The position numbers and the translations under genes are program-made. Shown in pieces: positions 26,432 to 35,960 of a DNA stretch of 64,000 nucleotides. The notes under the pieces were generated by a model. It was not told the DNA's origin and ran no database searches. It saw only the letters and a list, made by a program, of their open reading frames with translations. Numbering within the stretch: the first letter of the stretch is position 1; every line of letters begins with the position of its first letter. The DNA is from Flavobacterium quisquiliarum. Lineage in GTDB: Bacteria; Bacteroidota; Bacteroidia; Flavobacteriales; Flavobacteriaceae. Where the stretch lies: NCBI RefSeq assembly GCF_019308285.1, contig NZ_WWEM01000025.1, positions 1 to 64,000 on the forward strand. The letters are read 5' to 3'.

Positions 26432-29335
26432 TTAAAATATGTCATAACGTATTCCTGCCTGACCTCGGCTTCCGTACCATTCCTGCGAAGTAATACGGCG
26501 TTTATCATTGCCCATAAACATTTTTACAGGAGAATCGCTTAGGTTATTTAATTCTATAAATACCTTAAGTTTTTTGTTGATGTTTACCGTTGCAGAAGCG
26601 TCAATGGTAAAGTTAGAATCTGTCCAGATGTAATAATCCGGACCTAATTGCTGATTAATCGTTTCTACTGATTTTCCGCGGTAATTACCTGCAAGACGAA
26701 CCATTACGCCGTTGCGTTCGTAAAAAAGGATAGCGTTAAATAAGTTTTTAGATTGGTTTGGCAAACTTGTTTTATCATTATAAACAGCAGTTCCGTTAAC
26801 GCGCGGTACTTCTGTATTGGAGTCGATAAAAGTATAGTTGAATTCTACTCCGAATCCGCTCCAGAAACCGTTAAGAAAATCAAATCTTTTATTGATTCCG
26901 GCTTCAAACCCATATAAAGAGGCTTTGTTTAAGTTTTTTGCCTGCGTAACCAAATAGTCACTGCCGTCAACATTCTGCATGCTTACATCAGTAAATACCA
27001 CATCGGTAATGTTTTTATAAAATGCACCTCCGGATAAAATTCCAACATTGTCAAAATAGTATTCGCCCATCAGGTCAAAATTATTACTGAAAGTTGGTTT
27101 CAGATCAGGATTTCCCTGTGTAATTGTCTGAGGTGATGAAGTTGTATTTGTTGAACTACCAGGGGTCATGTCACCAAAATTAGGACGTACGAAGGTTCGC
27201 GTGTAAGCAGCACGAAGATTTGATTTGTCGTTTAATTTGTATTTTAAATGAAGCATCGGAAGAAATGAATTATAATTATTTTCTACCACAGAAGGGCTTA
27301 ATGTAATTACGGCTGGAGTGCCTGTAGTAGTGGCTTTTGTACCGTTTAAAGTCATAGCAGTATATTCGTTACGCAAACCTCCAACTATTTTTAAGTTATC
27401 TGTAGCATCAATTTCGGCCATTGCATAGCCGGCAATTACATTTTCATCACCAGTATAAAAAGACGTTGCATTTGTTTTAGAGGTAAAATCCATAAATCCG
27501 TTAGCGGTCTGGAAAGACTGTCCGTACATATTAAACAATTGATCTTTGGTTAATGGATTTACAATAAACGAGTTGAAATCTCCATTCATGTTTGCGAAAA
27601 ACTTACTTCCACTTGGAAAACTAGTAGTCTGCAATGCTGAAAGAGGAACTAGTGCAGGTGAATTTGGAATTCCGACAGCGGCTCCCGGCAGATAAACATA
27701 ATTAGATCCGTAAGTATTTGTTCTGTCTTTATGGCGGTATTTTGCACCAAACTTCAGGTTTACTTTAGAACTGGCTTCTACTTTTAAATTTACTTGTCCA
27801 ATCTGATCCCTTTCGCTGTTGTCAAGCTGTGCAATTACCAATTGATTGAGTAATAATTTTGTGGGATCCATTACTTCGTTTGGATTGGCAAGTCCAGTTT
27901 CAAAATGATCTACTGTACCGCCAACTCCGTTTGGAGAATCAAATCCCCAATAGCGTTTTCCATCGCTGGAAAGATCGTTGAAACCGCCTGTTATTTTTTG
28001 ACGGAAAGTAGCAATAGGAAGACCTTTGTTACCAGAAGTAGGAGGAGTATCCAAGTAATATTCTGATTTATGATTGCTGTAACTCCAGTCCAGTTTAAAT
28101 TTTTCGCTCATCTGGTGTTCCCCGCCAACTTCGAAACCGTTTAGAGCTGTTTGATAATGAGAATATCTGTAATTGTACTGAAAACGGGAATTGGTATAAT
28201 CAATATAAGATTCATAAACAGGACGGATATCATCGAATTTATTGGCCATTGCTCTAAAGAATATTTTATCGGAAGAAGTAAGTTTGTATTCCGCGCCTAC
28301 ATTTAAACCCTTGGTTTCACGTTCGCCCATATAACGTTTAAAAAGCACGGTATTAAGTGATTTTTTTTGTTCCATAACAGTGGCACCGGTATTGTAAGTG
28401 GCTGCAAATTCATCAGATCCCCATTGTCTGCTCCAGATGGCTCCCGAAACAATGATACCAAGTTTATTATTGAAAAAGCGGTCTCCATAAGTTACTGACG
28501 CGTTATAAGTACCGTTTTCGCTAAAGGTGTTGTAGCCTCCTGCAGCACTTACATTCAGCACACGTTTTGTCGGCGCTGTACGGGTAATAAAATTAATTGA
28601 TCCGCCAATTGCATCTCCCTCCATATCTGGTGTGATAGCTTTTGCTACCTGTACATACTGGATCATTTCAGAAGGAACGGCATCCAAAACAGAAGAGCGG
28701 TTACCCATCACATTTGAACTCGGAAGACGATTTCCGTTAAAAAGGGTAGAAGTCCACGCAAAAGGCGTTCCACGGACAGTTGCCTGATCTGCCTCGCCAT
28801 GATAACGGGCAACAGCTACACCCTGCATACGCTGTACAGCTTCGGCAGCATTACGGTCCGGTAATTTACCAATGGCATCGGCAGCCATTACATCCATAAT
28901 GGCAAGAGAATTTTTCTTAATGCTGTACGCTTTTGCCTGAGAAGGGGCCATGGTGCCTTTTACTACGATTTCCTTTAGTGCCGCTGAACCATCCGGTGAC
29001 ATTTGAATCAGGCCAAGGTCATTTATCCCTTTTACAAGAGTTACGGTTATGGACTTTGTTTCAAAACCAATATAACTGATCTCTATAGTAACCTCTCCTT
29101 CTGATGGCGCAGTTAATGTGAAGGCACCCTGTAAATCTGAAATGGCGGAGTTATTAAATGTTTTTCCTGCAATATTGGCTGTAGGCAATGTTCCTGCATC
29201 GCTGGTAACAACTCCTTTTATAGTCTGCGCATAATTTGAAGCCAGAGAGCAGACTGAGAATACAGCAGTGAAAAGTATTTTTTTAAATATCTTTTCCTGC
29301 TTAAACAAAGATTTTAAAATAATTTTTGGTGTCAT
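26432..29335 (-). CDS. TonB-dependent outer membrane receptor
   Basis: A 967-aa outer-membrane active transporter. A signal region ending NYAQ is followed by a carboxypeptidase-regulatory-like beta sandwich (about 38-115), a plug domain (GKLPDRNAAEAVQRMQGVAV, and TVRGTPFAWTSTLFNGNRLPS) and a 22-strand barrel ending in GQAGIRYDIF. It is not of the SusC type, as no SusD partner follows. The plug and barrel resemble receptors found beside secreted phosphatases and phytase-like enzymes. It forms an operon with the phosphatase gene. The ligand is unknown; an organophosphate is inferred. Confidence 0.92.
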   Translation of the reverse strand: MTPKIILKSLFKQEKIFKKILFTAVFSVCSLASNYAQTIKGVVTSDAGTLPTANIAGKTFNNSAISDLQGAFTLTAPSEGEVTIEISYIGFETKSITVTLVKGINDLGLIQMSPDGSAALKEIVVKGTMAPSQAKAYSIKKNSLAIMDVMAADAIGKLPDRNAAEAVQRMQGVAVARYHGEADQATVRGTPFAWTSTLFNGNRLPSSNVMGNRSSVLDAVPSEMIQYVQVAKAITPDMEGDAIGGSINFITRTAPTKRVLNVSAAGGYNTFSENGTYNASVTYGDRFFNNKLGIIVSGAIWSRQWGSDEFAATYNTGATVMEQKKSLNTVLFKRYMGERETKGLNVGAEYKLTSSDKIFFRAMANKFDDIRPVYESYIDYTNSRFQYNYRYSHYQTALNGFEVGGEHQMSEKFKLDWSYSNHKSEYYLDTPPTSGNKGLPIATFRQKITGGFNDLSSDGKRYWGFDSPNGVGGTVDHFETGLANPNEVMDPTKLLLNQLVIAQLDNSERDQIGQVNLKVEASSKVNLKFGAKYRHKDRTNTYGSNYVYLPGAAVGIPNSPALVPLSALQTTSFPSGSKFFANMNGDFNSFIVNPLTKDQLFNMYGQSFQTANGFMDFTSKTNATSFYTGDENVIAGYAMAEIDATDNLKIVGGLRNEYTAMTLNGTKATTTGTPAVITLSPSVVENNYNSFLPMLHLKYKLNDKSNLRAAYTRTFVRPNFGDMTPGSSTNTTSSPQTITQGNPDLKPTFSNNFDLMGEYYFDNVGILSGGAFYKNITDVVFTDVSMQNVDGSDYLVTQAKNLNKASLYGFEAGINKRFDFLNGFWSGFGVEFNYTFIDSNTEVPRVNGTAVYNDKTSLPNQSKNLFNAILFYERNGVMVRLAGNYRGKSVETINQQLGPDYYIWTDSNFTIDASATVNINKKLKVFIELNNLSDSPVKMFMGNDKRRITSQEWYGSRGQAGIRYDIF

Positions 29336-29340
29336 GTTTT

Positions 29341-29408
29341 GTAGTTTTTCTGCAAAGATTGCTTTGATTTAAACTACAAAACGACTTTGTCGAACTAGAA
29401 CTACTTTT
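29341..29408. promoter_or_regulatory. Possible regulator sites in the divergent TonB receptor/AraC region
   Basis: GTAGTTT at 29341 is repeated inverted as AAACTAC at 29371. Further related half-sites AACTAG and AACTAC follow at 29393 and 29399, with CGAC/GTCG between. Their position just upstream of the receptor start and their arrangement suggest binding sites for the divergently encoded AraC-type protein. Confidence 0.4.
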
Positions 29409-29554
29409 AGAAAGTGCCAAACTTTTTACCTATGATTAAGTTATTGGTTTTTAAATAATTAAGTTTTGTTATTAAATTGTTATCAATCAATTTTTTTGCA
29501 TTTACCAAACATTAAATTAACAGCCTGATACTACTTTAGCACAAAGATTTTACG

Positions 29555-30763
29555 ATGAAATACATTATTGCCATTGGAATATTTCAGGCGCTCCTGGCCG
29601 CAGTTTTATTGCTTAGAAGCAGGTACCGAAAAAATGCAGATGATTTGCTGATTTCCTTAGTTGTCTGTATAGGACTGCATCTCTCTATTAAGTTTTTCAT
29701 TTTTACTTTTGTCCAGGATCAGCAGGTACTCAATATGCTCAATACTTTTATCGGCTTTTGTTATATACCTTTATTGTATTTGTATACTTTAAAGACCATT
29801 CGCCCTGAATTTGTAAGCGCTTCAAAATGGTACGTTTTTATTCCCTTTGTAATTGGGGCCATAGGTTATTTCTCCACCGTTTGTGTCTTATCGGTTACAT
29901 CGCCAAATGCTTATTTAGTTCTGTATTGGTATAACACTATTAGTCTTTATACACTGCTTCCACTGGATATCATATTTTCATTGGGCATTATTTATTTGGC
30001 CATTCATAAGCTGCCAAGAAACAGTCAGGAGAAAAAACTAATCGTGCAGCTTGCGTCTCTTTTTTTAAGTATCGGAATATTGAGTGTTTTGCTTCTGATT
30101 TTTAGTCCGTCTGTTTTCTCTCTAAATTATGTAAGCAGATCTGTTGTCTATACACTTCTTGTTGTAATTACCATTAGAATAATTACCTATAAACACGGAG
30201 TGATTGCGGAGCCGGTTGCAGCTAATTTAAATGATGAAATCTTAGTATCGACATCAAGTTATAATGAGGCTGCTGAAACTACTGCCGAAATAATATCAGA
30301 TGTAAATCGTTCCTTGCCCCATAATGTTGTTGGAAATACTTTAATGATAGAAAAAGAAACATTGAAGCCTCAAAGGCGAAAAGAAATTTTAAGCCAGAGT
30401 GAAATGTTTAAGATATTACTAAAGCTTGAAAAAGCGATGGAGAGCGAGAAGTATTACAGGAACAGTGAATTAACACTTGACGGGCTTGCAAAACTTACCA
30501 GTATTAATAAATATCATATAAGTGAAACATTAAATCATTTCGTAAATAAGCCATTCTACACTTTTATAAATGAGTACAGGATCGGATATGTAAAAGAGCA
30601 ATTGAAGAGTTTGTCTGAAAAAAGCAGCAGTATTAATATTCTTGACCTTGCTTATGAATCCGGATTTAATTCAAAATCATCATTTAATAAGTATTTTAAA
30701 GAGATAACCAGTCATACACCAAGGGAATATATAAATTTAATTGCAGCAGAATTAGTTGTGTAG
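29555..30763 (+). CDS. Membrane-anchored AraC-family transcriptional regulator
   Basis: A 402-aa protein. The first ~215 residues form about seven membrane helices; after a linker, a C-terminal AraC/HTH_18 domain begins near residue 300 (LTLDGLAKLTSINKYHISETLN and DLAYESGFNSKSSFNKYFKE). Flavobacteria often have such membrane-embedded AraC regulators next to TonB receptors. It is divergent from the receptor-phosphatase operon and upstream of the PhoD-like gene, so it likely controls one or both in response to a signal sensed in the membrane. Confidence 0.88.
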   Translation: MKYIIAIGIFQALLAAVLLLRSRYRKNADDLLISLVVCIGLHLSIKFFIFTFVQDQQVLNMLNTFIGFCYIPLLYLYTLKTIRPEFVSASKWYVFIPFVIGAIGYFSTVCVLSVTSPNAYLVLYWYNTISLYTLLPLDIIFSLGIIYLAIHKLPRNSQEKKLIVQLASLFLSIGILSVLLLIFSPSVFSLNYVSRSVVYTLLVVITIRIITYKHGVIAEPVAANLNDEILVSTSSYNEAAETTAEIISDVNRSLPHNVVGNTLMIEKETLKPQRRKEILSQSEMFKILLKLEKAMESEKYYRNSELTLDGLAKLTSINKYHISETLNHFVNKPFYTFINEYRIGYVKEQLKSLSEKSSSINILDLAYESGFNSKSSFNKYFKEITSHTPREYINLIAAELVV

Positions 30764-31059
30764 CAGTATTCCAAAAGCCTTTTCTTTTTTGATTTATTAG
30801 TTTGAAGCCTGATTTTATTTGAAACTGACACTCATTAACAAGATTTTTTATTTCAATATAGGGAACATTTCTGTATTGAGGTTACTGAACTTTTTACTCT
30901 GGTTATTTCTTAAAAAAGAAATAAACTCCAGTGTAGCTTCTTAAACTAATGATAATTTATTATAGTAAACGGATTGTTAACATTAATAAAAGGTAATGTT
31001 GAAATTGCCATAACTTATGCTTGCATATTAAATTGTTTTTTTGATATAAAAATTTTTTT

Positions 31060-32811
31060 ATGGAAAAGAACAATGATTTAGGCAGAAGAAGGTTTCTTAG
31101 AAATTCTTTATTGGCTGCCGGAGGAGTTTTCATCGCCCCGCTTATTGAAAGCTGCAGTGACGATGATAAAACCGATAACAGCGGTGCGCCCGATGGAATG
31201 AAAAATGAAGGGTTTGAGACAGGAGTAGCCAGTTTTGACCCGACTGAAACAGGAGTAATTATCTGGACAAGATATTCTCAAGGTTCAGATGCTGAAATTA
31301 CCTGGGAGATCAGTAAGGATGCCGCATTTTCTCAAGTCGTAAGAAAAGGACAGGCCGGGGCATCATCCACGAATGATTTTACAATAGCGGTAGATGTTCA
31401 GAATATTCCTTCCAATACAAAATATTATTATAGATTTTATAATGCCAAAACCAAACAGGTAACCCTTACCGGAGAAACACGCACGCTGCCCTCTAAAACA
31501 GATAGTGTAACTGATGTAAAAATGGCTGTTGTTTCCTGTTCTAATTTTCCGGCAGGACTTTTTAATGTGTATGGAGCTATTGCTTCTTCGGATGCCGATG
31601 TAGTGGTGCATCTTGGCGATTATATTTATGAATATGCGCCGGGACAGTATGGAACAAATCCTTTTACCAACCCGCTGGGCAGAGAACATAAACCAGCCAG
31701 GGAGATTACAAGCCTGAGTGATTACAGGGAACGATACAGACAATACAGGGGAGATAAAAACCTTCAGCTTCTTCACCAGAAAAAACCTTTTATATGTGTT
31801 TGGGATGACCATGAGTTTGCCAACGATGCTTATAAATCCGGCGCAGAAAACCATCAGGCGTCCGAAGGGGATTTTCAGATGAGAAAAATGGCCGCTTTTC
31901 AGGCCTACAGCGAATATATTCCGCTTAAAACAGGAAAAGACCTTAGAATATACAGAAGTTTTAATTTCGGTAATATTCTGTCCCTGTATATGATGGATAC
32001 CAGAGTGATTGCAAGGGATAAGCAGATGAGTTATGCCGATTATATTGATAATACCGGAAATTTTGACCAGACAAAATTTACAACGGATCTGCTGAGCACC
32101 AGCAGAAAATTAATCGGAAGCGAACAAATGACCTGGCTGGGATCACAGATTAGTGCCGATACGGCAAAATGGAAAGTACTGGGCCAGCAGATCCTGATGA
32201 CAAAAATGCTGATTCCGGCTGAGCTGCTGTTGCTTTTAAACCAGGTTTTAGCAGAAGTGGATCATTTCGGAAGTGCACAGCCGGCCACCATGCAGGCCCT
32301 AATTGGTGCAATCTCTGCGCTTGTTGTTATTAAAATGAGATATAAACAGGGTGATCCATCTTTAACTCCTCAGGAAATTGCGAGGGTTACCACAACCCTG
32401 CCGTATAATCTGGATGCCTGGGATGGTTATTTTGCAGAAAGGGAACAATTGTACGGGGTGCTTTCCGGGAAAAATGTAGTGGTTTTGGCCGGGGATACCC
32501 ATAATGCCTGGATGGGTAAACTAACCGATATGCAGGGGAATCATATAGGTACTGAAATAGCCTGCAGTTCTGTTTCATCACCAGGACTGGAAGCTTATCT
32601 GGGCATTACCTCGGACCCTGCAAAAGCAATAGAATTAGCGCAGGCCTTTACAGTGCTGATTGATGATTTAGAATATGCAAATTTGTATAAGAGAGGATAT
32701 ACCTATCTTAAGTTCACATCATCTGGCTGTGAAGCGGAATGGAGATTTGTAGATAGTGTAACGGCTGATACTACCGCTACATTTACAGAAAAAAAATATA
32801 CCATAGCATAG
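31060..32811 (+). CDS. PhoD-like alkaline phosphatase, Tat-type lipoprotein
   Basis: A 583-aa secreted metallophosphatase. The N-terminus has a twin-arginine motif (GRRRFLRNS) followed by a hydrophobic stretch and a lipobox-like IESC, then an Asp-rich linker. A PhoD N-terminal Ig-like domain (about 45-145) precedes the catalytic domain with VVHLGDYIYEY, CVWDDHEFANDAY and LAGDTHNAWMG, which supply the metal ligands. It should hydrolyse phosphomono- or diesters at the cell surface. Insertions around residues 370-440 (AELLLLLNQVLAEVD) are longer than in Bacillus subtilis PhoD. Confidence 0.92.
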   Translation: MEKNNDLGRRRFLRNSLLAAGGVFIAPLIESCSDDDKTDNSGAPDGMKNEGFETGVASFDPTETGVIIWTRYSQGSDAEITWEISKDAAFSQVVRKGQAGASSTNDFTIAVDVQNIPSNTKYYYRFYNAKTKQVTLTGETRTLPSKTDSVTDVKMAVVSCSNFPAGLFNVYGAIASSDADVVVHLGDYIYEYAPGQYGTNPFTNPLGREHKPAREITSLSDYRERYRQYRGDKNLQLLHQKKPFICVWDDHEFANDAYKSGAENHQASEGDFQMRKMAAFQAYSEYIPLKTGKDLRIYRSFNFGNILSLYMMDTRVIARDKQMSYADYIDNTGNFDQTKFTTDLLSTSRKLIGSEQMTWLGSQISADTAKWKVLGQQILMTKMLIPAELLLLLNQVLAEVDHFGSAQPATMQALIGAISALVVIKMRYKQGDPSLTPQEIARVTTTLPYNLDAWDGYFAEREQLYGVLSGKNVVVLAGDTHNAWMGKLTDMQGNHIGTEIACSSVSSPGLEAYLGITSDPAKAIELAQAFTVLIDDLEYANLYKRGYTYLKFTSSGCEAEWRFVDSVTADTTATFTEKKYTIA

Positions 32812-32873
32812 GTTTGCACTGATCGATTTTTTTGCTAATGCCCAAAAACTAAATAAATTTGGACTGTAAAAAT

Positions 32874-32913
32874 TAAATCGGGGCAGGAGTAAATAATCCT
32901 GCTCCGATTTTTT
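32874..32913 (+). terminator. Terminator of the PhoD-like gene
   Basis: Stem AAATCGGGGCAGGA / TCCTGCTCCGATTT with one wobble and a loop of 8 nt, followed by T residues. Confidence 0.85.
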
Positions 32914-33049
32914 ATCTTATGGATTTGAATGATTATAAACGAAGGATGGATTAGTAATATGTTTAAGATAAATTAACTGGTAAACAGCCTTCGTTAAGGC
33001 AGAAAAGGGACCGGTCATTAAGTTATAAATTTAATTTGCCGGATCATTG

Positions 33050-33640
33050 TCAGCTTTGCAATAGCATTTCATTGTTTTTCAATTTTGTAAACCGGTTATC
33101 TTGAAGCCTGATTTTTTTTATCTGGCGCAGACATTCATTAATGCCATTTTTTATCTCAGCATAAGGAACATTGTGAATTGAAATGATGGAATTTTTCACG
33201 CTTTCTGCGTAGTTTGCTGCATCAATTAAATCTGTTTCAATATTCTTTAAAATGCTGTTTTCCAGATTTTTATTTTTCTTGTAATAATAAATACAGGCAG
33301 TAATGTCCTCTATTTGTCCTTTTAGATCAGCTATTGCTTTTTTTGAAATGGCACGGCGGTAATAATTGGAAAACTCCAAGGGGTTATCTTCAATGAGTTG
33401 GTCGAAATCTTCAATTGCCTGGCAGTGCCTGTTTAGTTTTTGAAGGCATTTTGCCCTAAGTTTAAAAAACTTTACATCAGATCCCAAAGCTATCGCATTA
33501 TCAAAATAGAACAGCGCTTCGCTTAATTGGTTTGACAGGTACAGTTTTTTTCCTTTTCTAAAATTAAGCAGTTCCTGCTTTGGGTTTGCCCTGGAAAAAA
33601 TATTCTTAAATTTTATTGCCGATTCATTAAACCATTTCAT
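33050..33640 (-). CDS. TPR-repeat protein
   Basis: A 196-aa protein with tetratricopeptide-type repeats from about residue 24 to 115 (ALFYFDNAIALGSDVKFFKLRAKCL, QAIEDFDQLIEDNPLEFSNYYRRA). No signal peptide. The C-terminal 70 residues are basic and helical. Likely a protein-protein adaptor in the cytoplasm; no partner is suggested by neighbours. Confidence 0.7.
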   Translation of the reverse strand: MKWFNESAIKFKNIFSRANPKQELLNFRKGKKLYLSNQLSEALFYFDNAIALGSDVKFFKLRAKCLQKLNRHCQAIEDFDQLIEDNPLEFSNYYRRAISKKAIADLKGQIEDITACIYYYKKNKNLENSILKNIETDLIDAANYAESVKNSIISIHNVPYAEIKNGINECLRQIKKIRLQDNRFTKLKNNEMLLQS

Positions 33641-34064
33641 ATTCTAAAATTTAGCGGTCAGATTATTTATAAAATTTAAAGAAAACAAGGGCTTTAAATT
33701 TAGTGTTTTTTTTAAATATAATACCCTGTCAGAAGAATTAATTTTACATTTCCCTGACAATTAGTTTCTTAAAAAAAGGGCGGATGCCTTTGGTTATGCT
33801 TATAGAGGAGCAGATAGTATGCATAATGGTAAAGTATTTGCTGAAAATATAAGTTTTTACTTATTTTATTATCAGGTTTTAAATTTATTTTGTTCAATAA
33901 GCCTTCTATGGGGCCCTGCAGGCGTGTTTAAAAAACTTAACATTGGAAAATATATTTTAACAGTACATTTGTTTACAATTTGATAACAATAAAACAATCA
34001 TTTAGTTAAATGCCTGTCAAGTTTGTAGAGGTGTGGTAATTTTTTATTATAACAGTAACAGCAA
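33641..34064. other. AT-rich intergenic region
   Basis: About 420 bp without a gene. Divergent promoters for the TPR gene and the lysine-rich gene must lie here, but no clear motif stands out. Confidence 0.35.
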
Positions 34065-34496
34065 ATGAGCAAAAACAACAGCGAGGAAAAATCCGGTGAC
34101 CAGCAGGATAGCAGCCAGGCAGAGAAGGCCACTGAAATACCTGCCGCTTCGCAAATCCTCTGCGGCGAACTTGCCGGCATAGAAGCCCAAGCTCCTGAAG
34201 CCGGGGATTTACAAATCGATACGGAAAAACCGGTAAAAGAAATTTCTGAGGGAAAAGAAAAATCAGAAAAGAACAAACTTAAAATCAAAAAGATGAAAGA
34301 AAAAGAAAAAGAAAAAGAGAAAAAACAGTCAGCAAAGAAAAAAGAAAAGGCTAAAAAGAATAAAAAAGATAAAAAGGCAAAACTAAAAGCGAAGGCTAAA
34401 AAGAAAGACCGTACCCAGAAAGCCAAAAATAAAGCCAAGGCAAAGAAAATTGCCAAAAAGAAAGCGAAAAAGAAAGCTAAAAAATCTAAGAAATAA
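34065..34496 (+). CDS. Very lysine-rich protein with acidic N-terminus
   Basis: A 143-aa protein with two contrasting halves. Residues 1-65 are acidic and polar; residues 66-143 are almost entirely K, A, E and short KK/AKK repeats, resembling histone H1 tails or bacterial H1-like proteins. No known fold. Likely nucleic-acid or polyphosphate binding by charge, which is inference. A strong terminator follows, and the A-rich coding strand gives a long phenylalanine-rich frame on the other strand that I treat as a shadow. Confidence 0.65.
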   Translation: MSKNNSEEKSGDQQDSSQAEKATEIPAASQILCGELAGIEAQAPEAGDLQIDTEKPVKEISEGKEKSEKNKLKIKKMKEKEKEKEKKQSAKKKEKAKKNKKDKKAKLKAKAKKKDRTQKAKNKAKAKKIAKKKAKKKAKKSKK

Positions 34497-34500
34497 GAGT

Positions 34501-34527
34501 AGCTCTTGCCATGGCAAGGGCTTTTTG
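34501..34527 (+). terminator. Terminator of the lysine-rich gene
   Basis: Inverted repeat AGCTCTTGCC / GGCAAGGGCT with AT in the loop and five T residues after it, starting 4 nt past the stop. Confidence 0.85.
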
Positions 34528-34727
34528 CTGATATAGCAAGAGTCTGGTTTGAACAATGTTCATTTTATCTATTGCATTATCGTTATGCAAAGAATGAAAA
34601 ACACCTGCAATTCTTATTAAATTGTAAATAAAAATGCATGCTCAAGCTCCTGCTCCCTGCCAGCGCAGTAGGCCCAGGTCCAATATTAAGTTTGCATCAG
34701 CGAGGCGAATTGAATAGTAAGTTTGCC

Positions 34728-34735
34728 TATTTTTG
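34728..34735 (+). promoter_or_regulatory. -7-type promoter element for the RraB-like gene
   Basis: TATTTTTG fits the Bacteroidota TAnnTTTG box; a TTG lies 15 nt before it. The start codon is 30 nt downstream. Confidence 0.45.
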
Positions 34736-34765
34736 TCTGAAATAATTATAAACCAAAACCAAAAA

Positions 34766-35171
34766 ATGGAAATCTTACGTTTTTTAAAGCCTAAAAAAAA
34801 AGAAGCGCTTTGTTTCTGAAAATGTTTTTACGGCCAATCAGGATAAACAATTCAGGCTTTCAATAGAAGCGCTGGTGGGTCTTCGGGACTCGGGGGTTGA
34901 AGAAGAGGATGAATTAAAAATCGATTATTTCTTTTACACCGATACTTTGGAAAAAGCCCGCGAATTCGAAAATGAAATCCGAAAAGTGGGCTATATTGTC
35001 AATCACGGGACGGCTTCCCATGATAAAAGCCTTTTTGTCGTATCAGGCAGGACCACACCAATTAGAATGATGCATGAAACCCTGAGCAGCTGGATTGCAG
35101 AGATGTGCCAGATGGGGTATAGGTCGGACTGCAGCTTTGATCATTGGAGCATTGTTGAGCAGTCCAAATAG
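34766..35171 (+). pseudogene. RraB-like (RNase E inhibitor-like) gene split by a frameshift in an A9 tract
   Basis: ATG at 34766 reads MEILRFLKPKKKEALCF and stops at 34817. Skipping one base in the nine-A run (34793-34801) joins it to an open frame that reads KRFVSENVFTANQDKQFRLS and continues to 35171, total about 134 aa. The larger part has the order seen in RraB/DUF-type proteins: FFYTDTLEKAREFENEIRKVGY, then a beta strand, and a final YRSDCSFDHWSI. Product would be cytoplasmic. The shift may be real decay, slippage or a sequencing error. Translation of the downstream part alone from GTG 34875 is possible. Confidence 0.7.
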
Positions 35172-35272
35172 GGCCGCGTATTTTTTCTCAAGCGCCTGGT
35201 GGTAACAAGTTTGGTTTTATTTTTTGTCAATAAAACTGTTTTGTATAAAATGCAAATTAGAGAAAATAGAGA

Positions 35273-35461
35273 ATGAAAACAATCCAGTTCAGAACAGATG
35301 ACCTTACCCAGTATACCGTTAACATATCGCAGATAACCTGTATCTTTCCAGATGATCAGTCAAAGGGGACTTGGGTATACCTTAGCTGCGGCACCAGGCT
35401 TAAAACACTTCTTGCACTTGATGCTGTAATGGAAATGATAAAGCAGGCAGAAGAAGGATAA
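35273..35461 (+). CDS. Small hypothetical beta-rich protein
   Basis: A 62-aa protein, MKTIQFRTDDLTQYTVNISQ..., ending in a helix LLALDAVMEMIKQAEEG. The pattern (short strands, a turn with DDQSKGTW, a G in SCGTRLKT, then a helix) resembles small FlbD or LytTR-like folds, but no family is certain. It follows the RraB-like gene by 101 nt on the same strand. Confidence 0.55.
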   Translation: MKTIQFRTDDLTQYTVNISQITCIFPDDQSKGTWVYLSCGTRLKTLLALDAVMEMIKQAEEG

Positions 35462-35622
35462 GTATTTTTATTTTTTCAGCGCATTTGGTTACTTAAAGGT
35501 CTATTTTGTCGGATAAAGTTGGATTTTGGAGAAACAATTATAAACGGTAATATTTGAGATTAACCACTAGGATACTCTTGTGGATCTAAGGGTAGATCTG
35601 AAGCATCTATTAATGTATAATA

Positions 35623-35960
35623 GTTTCGAACCTAAACTTGGTAGACCTTTATTTTGTTGTATTTGTGTTTTTCAATATACCCATGTGCCGCGATTCTGCC
35701 GCAAAACTTAAAGCGGTGAAATACCTTTAAAAAACACCTAAACTTTTTGCGGTAAAAAAATATGTGCTCGTGAGATAAAGAACCCAGGTTTCTCATAAAT
35801 ACAGCTCTGCTGTCTTTTACTGGGAGTTTTGGTAAACTCTTAAGGGGTGAAATAAATGATGCTCTTCTGATTCTGTTTCTCTTTGGAAGATAATTGATAT
35901 AACCGTAATCATTCAGGTCTGCGGTGCATCTATGGCAGGTGACAGGACCGCTTATTTTAG
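35623..35960. repeat. Long direct repeat, copy B (~340 bp)
   Basis: Matches 22641-22979 in the same orientation with scattered substitutions. TGCCGC occurs at 35686 and 35697 (11 nt apart) and a slightly altered inverted GCGGTA at 35749. The match ends within the last codons of the DUF6965-like gene, whose 3' end it overlaps by 9 nt. Confidence 0.85.

Noticed and set aside
33998..34456. 152-codon Phe/Ser-rich frame on the minus strand
   Set aside because: It is the exact antisense of the lysine-rich gene; AAA/AAG codons read backwards give F and L runs. No start signal or family match.
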